Positions 29,330 through 37,667 of a stretch of DNA of 64,000 nucleotides are shown here, piece after piece (position 1 is the stretch's first letter; each line of letters begins with the position of its first letter). The position numbers and the translations under genes were made by a program. Origin of the DNA: Cystobacter ferrugineus (lineage in GTDB: Bacteria > Myxococcota > Myxococcia > Myxococcales > Myxococcaceae); the NCBI RefSeq assembly GCF_001887355.1, contig NZ_MPIN01000001.1:657931-721930 (forward strand), written 5' to 3'. The notes beneath the pieces are model-generated. The model was not told where the DNA came from and made no database searches. It saw nothing but the letters and a program-made list of their open reading frames with translations.

Positions 29330-29623
29330 ATGGCAACAGCGACGCTCCGAGGACTGTGGCGGGCAGTGAGGCCGCACCGGAGGGCACACGGAGAAACGAA
29401 GGGGCCGGTGCAGGTGGTGCTCGACGAGGGCGCGGTGTGGAGCTGCCGCGTGCGGGCGGGAGGGCTGAGGCTCACCTGCTGCGAGGGCCTGCTCTGGCTC
29501 ACCCGCGAGGGGGATCCGGGGGACACGGTGGTGAAGGCGGGCGGCTCGGTCCGGCTGGACGGCCCAGGGTTGGTGGTGGTGCAGGCGCTGCGTCGAGCAC
29601 GCTTCGGGCCGAGCGAACCATGA
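29330..29623 (+). CDS. DUF2917 domain protein
   Basis: The 97-residue protein has a cupin-like beta segment: QVVLDEGAVWSCRVRAGGLR, CCEGLLWLTREGDPGD, LDGPGLVVVQALRRARFG. This is the DUF2917 signature as I know it. The gene is divergent from a MocR-type regulator, a pairing I recall from several proteobacteria. GGAGG lies 7 bases before the ATG at 29330. Function unknown. Confidence 0.8.
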   Translation: MATATLRGLWRAVRPHRRAHGETKGPVQVVLDEGAVWSCRVRAGGLRLTCCEGLLWLTREGDPGDTVVKAGGSVRLDGPGLVVVQALRRARFGPSEP

Positions 29624-29652
29624 AACGCGTGGGCGAGCGGGCCTCGGGAGCT

Positions 29653-30048
29653 TCAGGCCGCTCGCCCGCCGCGGATTACTGCAACAGCTGCCAGATCGTC
29701 AGCCAGCGTGTCGTAATCATAGCCGCGCCCCGGGTCACTGGAGCGGCCATGTCCGCGCCGGTCGTAGGCGATGCAGCGCAGGCCCTGATCGGACAAGGGG
29801 ACCATCTGGTAGTTCCACATGTCCGAGCAGAGCGTCCAGCCTGACAGGAAGACCACCGGCTTGCCGGTGCCCCAGTCCCGGTAGAACAGCGCGACGCCAT
29901 CGCGAGTCCGGATGAAGGACGCGGGAGGCGCTTTCGCCGGCGAGGCGGCCGGGCCCCCGGTCACGGCCATCGCTTGACTGCTGCAGGCCATGAAGCCCAC
30001 GCCCGCCCCCGCTACCTCGGCCGATTTCAGGATGTCTCGCCTGTCCAT
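29653..30048 (-). pseudogene. Truncated alpha/beta hydrolase
   Basis: 131 residues covering only the N-terminal half of a hydrolase: an N-terminal signal region after [14 protein letters not shown], then [31 protein letters not shown] and [20 protein letters not shown]. The frame ends shortly after TLADDLAAV, before the nucleophile elbow, acid and histidine, and the last residues (VIRGGRAA) do not fit the family. The gene is a stub and should be inactive. Confidence 0.7.
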
Positions 30049-30109
30049 ATGCCCTCACCTCGGTTGAGCTTCGGAAGGGGACCCCCAGCGGTCCCTTCGA
30101 TGAGGTGAA

Positions 30110-30300
30110 TAACCAGGGCGAGGGAGTGAAAGCGATTACGTCACAAGTAAGGCCGTTGGAGATCGGCAGCGTCGGCGAGGCCTCCTTGGCTGAGATCGCG
30201 AGAGACAGCTCGCGCACGAGCCTGACCGTACCGGGGAACAAGCTCTCGAACGCGTCGCGCCAGCCTGCGTCGTCGGTGGTCAGCGCCTTTCCAGGTTCAT
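30110..30300 (-). pseudogene. Short remnant coupled to the monooxygenase stop
   Basis: An ATG at 30300 overlaps the monooxygenase stop (ATGA) but the frame stops after six codons. A neighbouring frame continues with sensible sequence (ALTTDDAGWRDAFESLFPGT, VRLVRELSLAISAKE) for about 50 residues. This suggests a former coupled gene with a frameshift at its start. The family is not recognised. Confidence 0.3.
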
Positions 30301-31817
30301 GCCGTCCTCACTTCTGCTCCTTCGACCGCCAGACCAACCCCCGCGAGATAGCTGTCGAGCGTAGGGGCCTCCTCGGAGGCGACGATCGTGCCGACATAGC
30401 CATCTGGCCGCACGAGCACCCATTCGCCAGGAGCAAGACCGTAGGCCTCGCGCAGATGCCCCGCTTCGTCCGACAACTCGCGGCCGACCCCGACCTTGTG
30501 GATGCGCAGTCCGCGTCGTGGCGCGACGATGTCTGGCTTTGTTTCGAAACCCACCAGCGTCCAGTGCGGGCCAGTGAACAGCTCGAACAGGCGTCGCGAG
30601 CAGCCAGCGGCTCCGCGCAGGGGCGCGTCCGGTGCACGAGCTCCGGCCAACAAACCACCGGGACGCGCGGATGACCCGAGGGCCAGCGACGATTTCGGAT
30701 AACCGATGTCGAGCTGACGGACGTCGCGGGTTCGACGGTTCTCTCCGCGCTTCATCGCGTCGAGCAGGCGGGTCGAAAGGCCGAGCACCGCCTCCGCGAC
30801 CGGGCGCCGCTCCTCCTCATAGCTGTCGAGCAGGCGCTCCGAAGCGCCGCCGAGCACCGCCGCGAGCTTCCATCCGAGATTGTAGGCGTCCTGGACGCTG
30901 GTATTGAGGCCCTGCCCTCCCGTCGGCGGATGGATGTGGGCGGCATCGCCGACCAGGAACACCCGACCGACGCGATAGCGCTCAGCGAGCCGCGCATTCA
31001 TCGTGTAGGCCGACGCCCACGACACCGACTGTACGCGGATGCCGCTCCGACCGGTGCGACTGGCGACCATCCGCTCGAGCCCCTCGGCCGAGAGGTCGAC
31101 CTCGCCCTCGAGCGGGATGGGTGCCTGGAGCTGGAAGAGGTCGGTTCCGGCGAGCGGGCAGACAGAAACCTGCCGCTCCATGTCACCTTTGTTGAACTGG
31201 TGCCAGGCATCACGGTCGAGTCCGGTCAGCAGGACATCCGCCACCATGGCGCGCACGCCCAGCGTCTTGCCGGGAAAATCCACGCCGAGCGTGCCTCGCA
31301 CGAAGCTGCGCCCTCCGTCCGCCCCAACGAGATAGCGGGCGCGCACGGTCTCCTCGCCCGCGGGACCCACGAGGCGCGCCGTCACCCCGCCCTCGTCCTG
31401 CTCGAACCCGACCAGCTCGCATCCGAACTCGACATGATGGCCGAACTCGGCGAGCCGCTCGCGCATCACCCGCTCGGTCAGGAACTGCGGGACCATCAGC
31501 GCGAGCTGGTAGGGCTCGGCCGGTGTCGGCTCGTGCGGCTCGACCATGTCCGATTCGGCATGGCTGCCGTCGTCACGATATTCCCGCGGCGGCGGGTAGA
31601 CGCCGCCGGCCGCCACGAGCCGGTCGATGATGCCGAGATCCTCGAACACTTCCTGCGTCCGCGGCTGGATCCCCTTGCCCCGCGAACCGGGGAACGGACG
31701 ATCCATCTTCTCGATCAGCCGAAATGGCACACCCCTCCGTGCCAGGTCGATGGCGAGGGTGAGACCAGCGGCACCGGCACCGCAGACCAATACCGCGATC
31801 GGGCTTCGCTCTTCCAC
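30297..31817 (-). CDS. FAD-dependent aromatic-type monooxygenase
   Basis: The 506-residue flavoprotein has the dinucleotide motif CGAGAAGLTLA at the N-terminus, the middle motif YLVGADGGRSFVRGTLG, and the ribityl-binding motif GRVFLVGDAAHIHPPTGGQG. The C-terminal thioredoxin-like domain (HWTLVGFETKPD) completes a PHBH-type hydroxylase of the TetX/RdmE class. It would hydroxylate a phenolic or polyketide-like substrate with NAD(P)H and oxygen. GTG at 31817 is preferred: AGGAGG lies 5 bases upstream, whereas the GTG at 31823 overlaps it. Divergent from marR and likely under its control. Confidence 0.88.
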   Translation of the reverse strand: MEERSPIAVLVCGAGAAGLTLAIDLARRGVPFRLIEKMDRPFPGSRGKGIQPRTQEVFEDLGIIDRLVAAGGVYPPPREYRDDGSHAESDMVEPHEPTPAEPYQLALMVPQFLTERVMRERLAEFGHHVEFGCELVGFEQDEGGVTARLVGPAGEETVRARYLVGADGGRSFVRGTLGVDFPGKTLGVRAMVADVLLTGLDRDAWHQFNKGDMERQVSVCPLAGTDLFQLQAPIPLEGEVDLSAEGLERMVASRTGRSGIRVQSVSWASAYTMNARLAERYRVGRVFLVGDAAHIHPPTGGQGLNTSVQDAYNLGWKLAAVLGGASERLLDSYEEERRPVAEAVLGLSTRLLDAMKRGENRRTRDVRQLDIGYPKSSLALGSSARPGGLLAGARAPDAPLRGAAGCSRRLFELFTGPHWTLVGFETKPDIVAPRRGLRIHKVGVGRELSDEAGHLREAYGLAPGEWVLVRPDGYVGTIVASEEAPTLDSYLAGVGLAVEGAEVRTA

Positions 31818-31828
31818 AGTCACCTCCT

Positions 31829-31845
31829 ATGTGTATTATGCACTT
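31829..31845. promoter_or_regulatory. MarR operator copy 1 in the divergent region
   Basis: ATGTGTATTATGCACTT matches the perfect palindrome at 31878-31894 at most positions. It lies between the monooxygenase start (31817) and the marR start (31865), where a repressor would block both transcripts. Confidence 0.7.
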
Positions 31846-31864
31846 ATCTACAGGAGATGAGCGC

Positions 31865-32350
31865 GTGTCAACGAAAAATGTGCATGATGCACATATCAAG
31901 GCGTCCCTACCCGAGCTGCATCGAGCGCTGCTCGACATCGTGATCGTGATGAACCGCCCTGAGCGCGACGTGGCGTTGCTGGAGATGGCGGGCCTGAAGC
32001 TCGAGCGTGCGCTCTTCCCGCTCCTCGTCCTGGTCGAGCGGATGGGGCCGATCGGCGTGGGCGATCTCGCCGGTCGCGTCGGGCGCGACTACACCACCGT
32101 CAGCCGCCAGGTGGCGAGGCTGGAGGAACTCGGACTCGTCGACCGCCGCGCGGGCTCGGCCGACAAAAGGGTACGCGAGGCGATCATCACCCCGCGTGGG
32201 AAGGCGGCGACGGACGCCCTCGATGCCGCCCGCGAGGAAATGGCATTGACCTTGTTCCGCGACTGGACGCTCAAGGACTTCAACGAACTGGTCCGGTTGA
32301 TGCGGAGGCTGGCCGACGTCATGAGCGAGGAGCCGACGGCCGCCCCTTGA
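31865..32350 (+). CDS. MarR family regulator
   Basis: The 161-residue winged-helix protein is typical of MarR: LLVLVERMGPIGVGDLAGRV, RDYTTVSRQVARLEELGLVD, RRAGSADKRVREAIITPRGK. The GTG at 31865 is preferred, with AGGAG 8 bases upstream, over the ATG at 31829 that lies in the first operator. It is divergent from the monooxygenase. Two copies of a palindromic site, one upstream and one inside the first codons, point to autorepression and control of the monooxygenase. Confidence 0.9.
   Translation: MSTKNVHDAHIKASLPELHRALLDIVIVMNRPERDVALLEMAGLKLERALFPLLVLVERMGPIGVGDLAGRVGRDYTTVSRQVARLEELGLVDRRAGSADKRVREAIITPRGKAATDALDAAREEMALTLFRDWTLKDFNELVRLMRRLADVMSEEPTAAP
31878..31894. promoter_or_regulatory. 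MarR operator copy 2 inside the marR coding start
   Basis: ATGTGCATGATGCACAT is a perfect 17-bp palindrome (centre G) covering codons 5-10 of marR. A second site in the coding sequence would act as a roadblock or allow two dimers to bind cooperatively. Confidence 0.75.
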
Positions 32351-32576
32351 CGGAGTGGAGGTCGCGGCGTCGTCGCGATCGCAGCGCTCGTCACAGGGGC
32401 AGTTGCTGTTGAACGTGCACGCCATCACCGTGGGACGGCGCCCCGGCCGGAACCCTCCGGCCAGGACGCACGCTTCAGCACCACGCCCGCTGGGGTGGTC
32501 CCCGGGCTGGGGCCCGCGTCAGAGCCTGCGTGGGCAGTCCCAGGTGCTCCCATGGACAGCAAGCGGTGGAGTATGT

Positions 32577-32678
32577 GAGAGCGTGGAGGACGCGGTGGTG
32601 TTCCTGGCGAGCCCTCGCGCGGCGTATGTGACCGGTGCGGTGTTGCGCGTCGACGGCGGGACCGTTCGCAGCGTGTGA
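32577..32678 (+). pseudogene. C-terminal stub of an SDR gene
   Basis: The last 32 codons of an SDR remain (DAVVFLASPRAAYVTGAVLR, VDGG), ending in a proper stop. The upstream sequence shows no SDR domain, so only the tail survives. Confidence 0.75.
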
Positions 32679-32929
32679 CCTGATGCGCCCACGGACGTGT
32701 CGGAATGCATCCCCCACCCTCCACAGCGCCCCCATCCCGCCTATACGCAGGCCATCTGCCTCTCACGTCCAGGGAGATGGCCCAGTTGGGCGTGGTGCGG
32801 ACGAGGGTGGCGCTGCCCGCCCAATCCCCGGGGCAGTAGGCGCCCGCGTCGTTGTAGGTGATGGACACGCGGGAGTCCGGCAGGGTGATGGCCTCTTCCA
32901 CGGTGACGTGAGGGAGAACTCGAGGGTGT

Positions 32930-33388
32930 CTCAACTGGACGAAGCGCTGGAGCAAACGGGGAAGCGAGGAGCTGGCAGTGGGGGAGGGGTGCTTCGCCGA
33001 GCAATGGGCCGAGCCGGTGGAGTTGGAGCTGGCGCCCCTGCCGTGCTGGAAGGGACCGAGGGAGGAAGAGAGGCAGCGTGCGGTGCGGGCCCTGGTGGAG
33101 GAAGTGGAGGTCGAGGCTCGTGCGAGGAACAAGCCCGTCCTCGGGACGCGAGCCGTGAGGGCCCGGCACCCGCATACCCGGCCTGAGCACCTCAAGCGCA
33201 GCCCGCGGCCTCTGGGGCATGCCTCCACGCGCCAGGCCCTGCGGGAGTTGCGTGAGCAGTACCGGACTTTCGTCGCGGCGTTCCGAGAGGCGGCGGCTCG
33301 CTGGGGGCGAGGGGATTTCTCAGCGCCCTTTCCGCCTTTCTCCTTCCCGCCGCGGGTAGTGCCGGGTTGCGTCGCTCGAGTTCTTTGA
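32930..33388 (+). pseudogene. C-terminal remnant of a REP-type transposase
   Basis: Homologous over its first 100 bp to the transposase at 41075-41734 on the other strand: NWTKRWSKRGSEEL, then WAEPVELELAPLPCWKG. It then continues 110 residues further with an Arg-rich tail (TRQALRELREQYRTFVAAF). The 5' two thirds with the HUH motif are missing. A 3-bp insertion relative to the other copy keeps the frame. Confidence 0.7.
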
Positions 33389-33403
33389 CACCCTCTCTCG
33401 CGC

Positions 33404-33541
33404 GTGGATGTGCTGGCGAAGAAGAGCGCCGACACCTACGAGGCCTTCACGATTGCCTTTGATGACAAGGGCACCGCGCTGAACTTCTCGTGGGAGAACA
33501 CGCAGGTCTCCGTGCCCGTGCGTCCGGCGAAGAAGGGCTGA
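33404..33541 (+). pseudogene. C-terminal stub of a DUF2911 gene
   Basis: 46 codons ending in a stop: KSADTYEAFTIAFDDKGTAL then NFSWENTQVSVPV. The final strand pattern LxxxWExTxVSVPV is that of DUF2911 proteins. No start or upstream domain remains. Confidence 0.65.
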
Positions 33542-33633
33542 GCATGATGCACCCGGCGCGCTCCGAGTGCTGCGAACCCGAGCGCGCCGGTTCCGTTTCC
33601 TGCCTTACGTTCGGGACTCTGGAAGGACCTCGT

Positions 33634-34053
33634 CTAGCCGGCCCGGCCGGCCTCACCGTCCTCGCGTGAAGACTGAGCCAGCGGGAGGGCGGCGAGATTG
33701 TACGCGCAGGAGAAGGCGGCTCCGTGGAAGACGACCCGGAGCAGGAACGGCGTGGGCTGGACGGGCAGCAGCCCGGGATGTGCCTGGAGCCAGGCGAGCG
33801 CCTCCGTGACGTTCGAGGGATGGCAGAACACCGCCAGCCCCAGCATCACGGCAACGAAGAAGAGGCTCGACAGGCGGTTGGCCGGGGAGTTCACCAGATC
33901 CTCGACCCATGGCCCCAACCGCGAGCGCAGCTTCCGGAACATGAATCTCTTGAACATCGGTCCAGCGAGCGCACCGACCACGAGCGGCGCCGCGAGCTCC
34001 ATCAAGACGGCGACGGATTGAATCAGGGTCAGTTTGTCCATCGCGGCGACCAT
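33634..34053 (-). CDS. Small membrane protein of unknown function
   Basis: 139 residues from an ATG at 34053 (an ATG at 34041 is an alternative). Membrane segments at about residues 15-35 (LMELAAPLVVGALAG), 67-85 (LFFVAVMLGLAVF) and 105-125 (LLRVVFHGAAFSCAYNLAA). A basic loop with FKRFMFRKLRSRLG lies after the first. No known family recognised. It begins 37 bp after the small upstream gene and may share its transcript. Confidence 0.55.
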   Translation of the reverse strand: MVAAMDKLTLIQSVAVLMELAAPLVVGALAGPMFKRFMFRKLRSRLGPWVEDLVNSPANRLSSLFFVAVMLGLAVFCHPSNVTEALAWLQAHPGLLPVQPTPFLLRVVFHGAAFSCAYNLAALPLAQSSREDGEAGRAG

Positions 34054-34090
34054 GCCCTGGATGCCTGGACGAAGCAAATGAGTCGGCAGC

Positions 34091-34261
34091 TCAGGCTTCC
34101 CCTTTCCGACCCTCCTCGAACACTCGAAAGACAAGGATCGTTCTTCCGTCGGGCAGCCGTTCGTGACCGACGCGTCCGGCGACGGGTACGACACCGCGAA
34201 TGTCCTCGACGAATCGGGAAATGGGGAAGGTCAAGGCGGCAGAGTCCATCGTGAGCGACAC
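34091..34261 (-). CDS. Small protein of unknown function
   Basis: 56 residues from a GTG at 34261 with AGGAG just upstream. It reads DSAALTFPISRFVEDIRGVV then ERLPDGRTILVFRVFEEGRK, a compact alpha-beta protein. The frame is open further upstream but that part overlaps a transposon remnant. Nothing further can be assigned. Confidence 0.4.
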   Translation of the reverse strand: MSLTMDSAALTFPISRFVEDIRGVVPVAGRVGHERLPDGRTILVFRVFEEGRKGEA

Positions 34262-34371
34262 CCTCGTCTCCTCGCGCGTCCACCGCGGCCGTTCAATCCG
34301 GCGCGGCAAGGAACGATGAAATCGGGCACTCGATGGGCGGGCACACCGCGAGCCTGCTGCTTGGCGCGCGG

Positions 34372-34467
34372 CAAACGGGGTGAGCGCTCCTTCCTCGGCT
34401 CCTCCACCGTCGCGGCAAAGGCTGGGCTCTCCTCCTCCAGCCCCGGCTCCGCCCCTGCTTGAGGGAG
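34372..34467 (-). repeat. Transposase-derived repeat copy A
   Basis: About 96 bp nearly identical, in the opposite orientation, to 35417-35512. The shared frame reads GAEPGLEEESPAFAATVEEP then RKERSPR. The composition and a following LLKRTFAL motif in copy B suggest the linker of an IS91-like transposase. Confidence 0.55.
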
Positions 34468-34574
34468 GCGCGATTTGATTGAGAACACACAGCTCACTTG
34501 ATGGTATGTTCGTCTGCTTGCAGGAAAGTTGCCCGTTTCTGCCCTCTACACAGCTTGGATCTTGCGTCTTCCTC

Positions 34575-34937
34575 ATGTCACAGAGCAACGCTGCCGAGAT
34601 CTCTATGTGCCATGCGTGCGGCGTGGCACATGCCCCGAAGAGCTATTACCACCGCGGAGCGGCGAGTGCGTCGGAGAAGCCGCAGAGGGCGCCAGCAAAT
34701 TACGCGTCCATGGGTCCGAATCGCGTTGACCAGACACACTCGTACGGCAGCCGCTGGGTGAGCGCGGGCGAGCCCACTCAGTCGCCCTGCGCACGCGACG
34801 GCTGCGGCAACGTTGAAGGCAACGTCAAGATCTTCATGGACGAGTGTGCAGGACTGGACGGCGTCAACGAATGCAGCGAGATCAAGTGCGCCAAATGTGG
34901 ATGGTTTACGCTGTACAGATGGAGGGATGAGTTCTAG
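34575..34937 (+). CDS. Zinc-ribbon-like protein of unknown function
   Basis: 120 residues from an ATG at 34575. Cys pairs at ISMCHACGVAHAP, near SPCARDGCGN, and ECSEIKCAKCGWFTLY form two zinc-knuckle-like sites. The middle is Ser/Pro-rich. GC is well below that of the core genes, suggesting acquisition. No family recognised. Confidence 0.55.
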   Translation: MSQSNAAEISMCHACGVAHAPKSYYHRGAASASEKPQRAPANYASMGPNRVDQTHSYGSRWVSAGEPTQSPCARDGCGNVEGNVKIFMDECAGLDGVNECSEIKCAKCGWFTLYRWRDEF

Positions 34938-35339
34938 GCTTTGTGCAACAACAACACCTTTTTTCTGCAATTGGTGCCTTCATTCATTGGACTGTACACT
35001 GATTTTGACCTCGGAAATGAGTTGTACAGCATAAAGCAGAAAGCAGAAGGTGAAGCGCAAGGAAGGGTAGGGGCGGTGTTGAGCATAGGAAGGACAGGAG
35101 CCCTCTTGGGCGTAGCGGGCGGGAGCAGAGCGGGAGGTGAGGGACGCTGACGGGGAGCCCATGAGCCGCACGCCGGGCCGGCGCAGAAGCCTTTCATCTC
35201 CAGCAGACACACGCCAGCCCAGCCCAGCCCAGCCGCCTCCCCAGGAGGGGCGCGGCAGGGGCCGGGCGCTCTTGGCTGGCTGTGGCGGCTTGATCATCAA
35301 CACCACGCGCTCCCCCAAGCAGGTGAGGAGGAGGCGAGC
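34938..35339. other. Intergenic stretch without a convincing gene
   Basis: Open frames exist on both strands but their composition is unlike protein (Arg/Ser/Pro-rich shadows). A short CCCAG microrepeat occurs near 35216-35235. I see nothing that can be annotated. Confidence 0.5.
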
Positions 35340-35558
35340 GTGGAGCTTGAAGCAACGGCCAGCAAGGAGCCCATGAAGCAGAGGCCGTCGGGAGTGGACT
35401 GGGCGCAGGTGCTCAGCTCCCTCAAGCGGGGGCAGAGCCGGGGCAGGAGGAGGAGAGCCCAGCCTTTGCCGCGACGGTGGAGGAGCCGGAGAAGGAGCGC
35501 TCACCCCGTTTGGACTCTCGCCGGGCTGCTGAAAAGGACGTTCGCCCTGGCTATACTT
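35340..35558 (+). pseudogene. IS91-like transposase remnant (contains repeat copy B)
   Basis: Contains the 96-bp repeat copy B (35417-35512). In another frame it reads TLAGLLKRTFALAIL, resembling the R-x-W-x-x-LL-x-R-x-F motif before the C-terminal zinc fingers of IS91 transposases. The reading frame shifts between the two parts, and the end is joined directly to an acyl-CoA dehydrogenase stub. Confidence 0.4.
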
Positions 35559-35684
35559 TTCTTCGGAGGCATGGGCTACATCGAGGAGACGCACATCGCG
35601 CGGGCCTGGCGCGACATCCGGCTCATCACCATCGGCGGAGGCACCTCGGAGGTGATGAAGGAAATCCTCTCCAAGATGTCTGGG
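35559..35684 (+). pseudogene. C-terminal stub of an acyl-CoA dehydrogenase
   Basis: About 42 codons: FFGGMGYIEETHIARAWRDI then ITIGGGTSEVMKEIL. The ARAWRD and GGTSE(V/I)MKE motifs are the family's C-terminal helices around the FAD and the catalytic Glu region. The N-terminal 300 residues are absent. The upstream junction lies in a transposase remnant. Confidence 0.75.
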
Positions 35685-35775
35685 TTCTTAACTGCTTCGC
35701 ACCGTGGAGCGCCCGGCGGATGGGGTACCGATGCGCTCGCGCCAATGCACCCGAGGCGTCGAGGACGTCCTTGAA

Positions 35776-36909
35776 TTACGCGGGATAATGCGTGGAGTCG
35801 ACGTAGCCTCCGGCGTAACTCGGATAGATTGTCTTCATGTAATCGTGCATGAAGGCGTTCATGTGCGCTGGCGACTGGAACTTCCATTCGCCGGTGTTCG
35901 GGTCGAGCAGCCGCGGGTTGTTCCCCATCTGCACCGCGATGTCGTGCCCCCCGGTGCCGTCCTTCCGGAAGAGGCTCACCTGGTAGAACCCCTGCTTGGG
36001 GAACTGCCCGGCGAAGTCCTGGTGCACCTTGTCGAAATCGCTCCCGGGTTCGACACTCCCGTGGCTCAGGTTGCCCACGACCCGGTTGAGCTCGGCCTGC
36101 TTCGCGTCATCGGCGGCCTTTTTCGCCGCATGGTAGGCGGCGTTCTTCGGAGCGAGATCCGCCATGGTCGGTGGCGGTTGCGCGGAGCCCGTCATGGATG
36201 CCCACAAGGAGGGCTTGGGCGGGTTCTGGATGTCGTTGTAGGTTTTGATGACTGCCTGCTGCGCGGCCTTCTGCTCCTCCACGAGCGGATTGATGTGTTG
36301 GTTGCTCTCCAGATGCTGCTGCTGCTTGTTGAAGAAGTGGCTGTTGATGCGTCCCCCGCCGTTCTCCGCCATCTCATGGAAGAGCGTCGAGTGGGCCTGG
36401 GTGCCCTCCTTCGCATCCTGGAGGTTGGCGCGGATCCACTCCGAGGACATCGCGACGCACACCCCATTGCTGGTTCCGGGGAACGCCTGGATGGCGGCTC
36501 CCTCCAGGCGGCCGGGATCACTCTGGAAGATCTTCGTCGTGCAGGCCGTGCCATGCTTTTGCGCCAGCTGGTCGCAGTCGACCCGGGTCTGGCTCGTGGA
36601 CTCGGCCCTGTTGCTGACCTTGGGAGCGCGCGCGCCGTAGACGGAGTTGCGCCGCGAGTTCATCACGGCGATGTCCTGCTTGGACTGGAACACCGGGTTG
36701 CCGGCGGGCGCCTGGGACGGCGCGCGCGCCTTGCCGAGCTGATCCTGGTGATAGCTGGCGGGCGGGGCGGCGGGTGCCTTGGAGGTCTCGGCGCGCGGCG
36801 CCGCTGCTGGAGCCGCCGCACCGCTCGTCGCCGGACTGGCGGGTCTGCTCGTCGGCGTCGAGTCGAGCACCCTTGGCATCGGGGCACTCCGGGTCTTCTG
36901 GATGGTCAT
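35776..36909 (-). CDS. YopT-like (C58) cysteine protease effector
   Basis: 377 residues. The first 100 are Pro/Ala/Ser-rich and disordered, as in secreted effectors. The rest resembles the C58 fold: Cys151 in SNGVCVAMSSEW, His322 in TGGHDIAVQMG and Asp336 in LLDPNTGEWKF form the Cys-His-Asp triad in the right order. Helices in between carry HSTLFHEMAENGG and AAYHAAKKAADDAKQAEL. YopT-type enzymes cut prenylated GTPases in hosts; in a predatory myxobacterium the target is unknown. No secretion genes are adjacent. The ATG at 36909 lies 74 bp downstream of the frame of the next minus-strand gene. Confidence 0.72.
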   Translation of the reverse strand: MTIQKTRSAPMPRVLDSTPTSRPASPATSGAAAPAAAPRAETSKAPAAPPASYHQDQLGKARAPSQAPAGNPVFQSKQDIAVMNSRRNSVYGARAPKVSNRAESTSQTRVDCDQLAQKHGTACTTKIFQSDPGRLEGAAIQAFPGTSNGVCVAMSSEWIRANLQDAKEGTQAHSTLFHEMAENGGGRINSHFFNKQQQHLESNQHINPLVEEQKAAQQAVIKTYNDIQNPPKPSLWASMTGSAQPPPTMADLAPKNAAYHAAKKAADDAKQAELNRVVGNLSHGSVEPGSDFDKVHQDFAGQFPKQGFYQVSLFRKDGTGGHDIAVQMGNNPRLLDPNTGEWKFQSPAHMNAFMHDYMKTIYPSYAGGYVDSTHYPA

Positions 36910-36983
36910 TTCGGTCTCCGAAAGAAGCGTCTCCCCGCGAGCGGCGGAGAACGGGCCATCTGCGTCTTCATTATATTATCTTC

Positions 36984-37403
36984 TCAGAAGGACCGAGACC
37001 ATGGACCCGGACCGGGTCGCGACAGGTGGACGCTCGCGCACCGGAGGTCATTCCTGGGCTTGCCCTCGCGTTCACGCTCGGAGGGGGCGAGCAGGGGGAG
37101 GGGCAGGGCGACGTAGCCATTGAGGGGCGGGCCCAGGGACGTCACCAGCACCACCGTGGAATGGTGGCCGTAGAAGGTGTCAAAGGAATCGTTCCAAAGC
37201 AAGGAGCTCATCCAGGCCGCGAGGGGAAGGCGCTCCAGGACTTGTATGAGGGCGAGGGCCGCGCGGAAGGCACCCCAGTCGAAGCACCAGGTCGTCAGGC
37301 GCAGGAGGAGCCGATGCACCGGAGGCCAGAGCAGCAGCGAGACCGCGAGGACGAGGAGCAGCTCAGGGGGGAAACGGGCGAAGCCCGCGATGGCGAGGGT
37401 CAT
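36984..37403 (-). CDS. Small membrane protein of unknown function
   Basis: 139 residues from an ATG at 37403; the frame opens further upstream but that part is unlikely. A strong membrane segment (LLLVLAVSLLLWPPVHRLLL) near residues 14-33 is followed by amphipathic helices (AFRAALALIQVLERLPLAAW) and STVVLVTSLGPPLNG. The C-terminus is basic and Ser/Pro-rich. No family recognised. Confidence 0.4.
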   Translation of the reverse strand: MTLAIAGFARFPPELLLVLAVSLLLWPPVHRLLLRLTTWCFDWGAFRAALALIQVLERLPLAAWMSSLLWNDSFDTFYGHHSTVVLVTSLGPPLNGYVALPLPLLAPSEREREGKPRNDLRCASVHLSRPGPGPWSRSF

Positions 37404-37552
37404 GGGCGGTGGAAATCCGGACCCGCGCACTCTACCTCCGGGGACGGTTCCACGGGGTGTCTTTCGAGGTGGGGCGCGGCCGACCCCGGGTTCAGCTCTC
37501 CGCGCTCGGGAGGAGAAAGGAGAAAATGCTACCCTGCCGGGTGAGGCTCCGC

Positions 37553-37664
37553 ATGTCACACCGGGTAGCGCTGCTGCTTTTCATACCCCTTGTCGCTGGG
37601 CAGGCTCTTCCACGACGCCGCTACGAAGCACTGGGAGCAGCTCTACCCCTACACTGGAGACTGA
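37553..37664 (+). pseudogene. Toxin gene reduced to its two ends
   Basis: The start reads as a signal peptide (MSHRVALLLFIPLVAG) and within 50 bp the frame is lost. The adjacent frame ends in GRLFHDAATKHWEQLYPYTG and a stop at 37664, four bases before the Imm26 start. This is what remains if the body of a secreted toxin gene was deleted, leaving signal and C-terminal tail joined out of frame. The upstream region 37404-37552 holds nothing clear. Confidence 0.55.
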
Positions 37665-37667
37665 GAA

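Noticed and set aside
32425..33435. 336-codon minus-strand frame, including an ITLPDSRVSITYNDAGAY segment
   Set aside because: Mostly antisense to transposase remnants; the one protein-like segment (32760-32920) is too short to assign, though it could be another stub.
35216..35235. CCCAG microrepeat
   Set aside because: Only about four units; no clear function.
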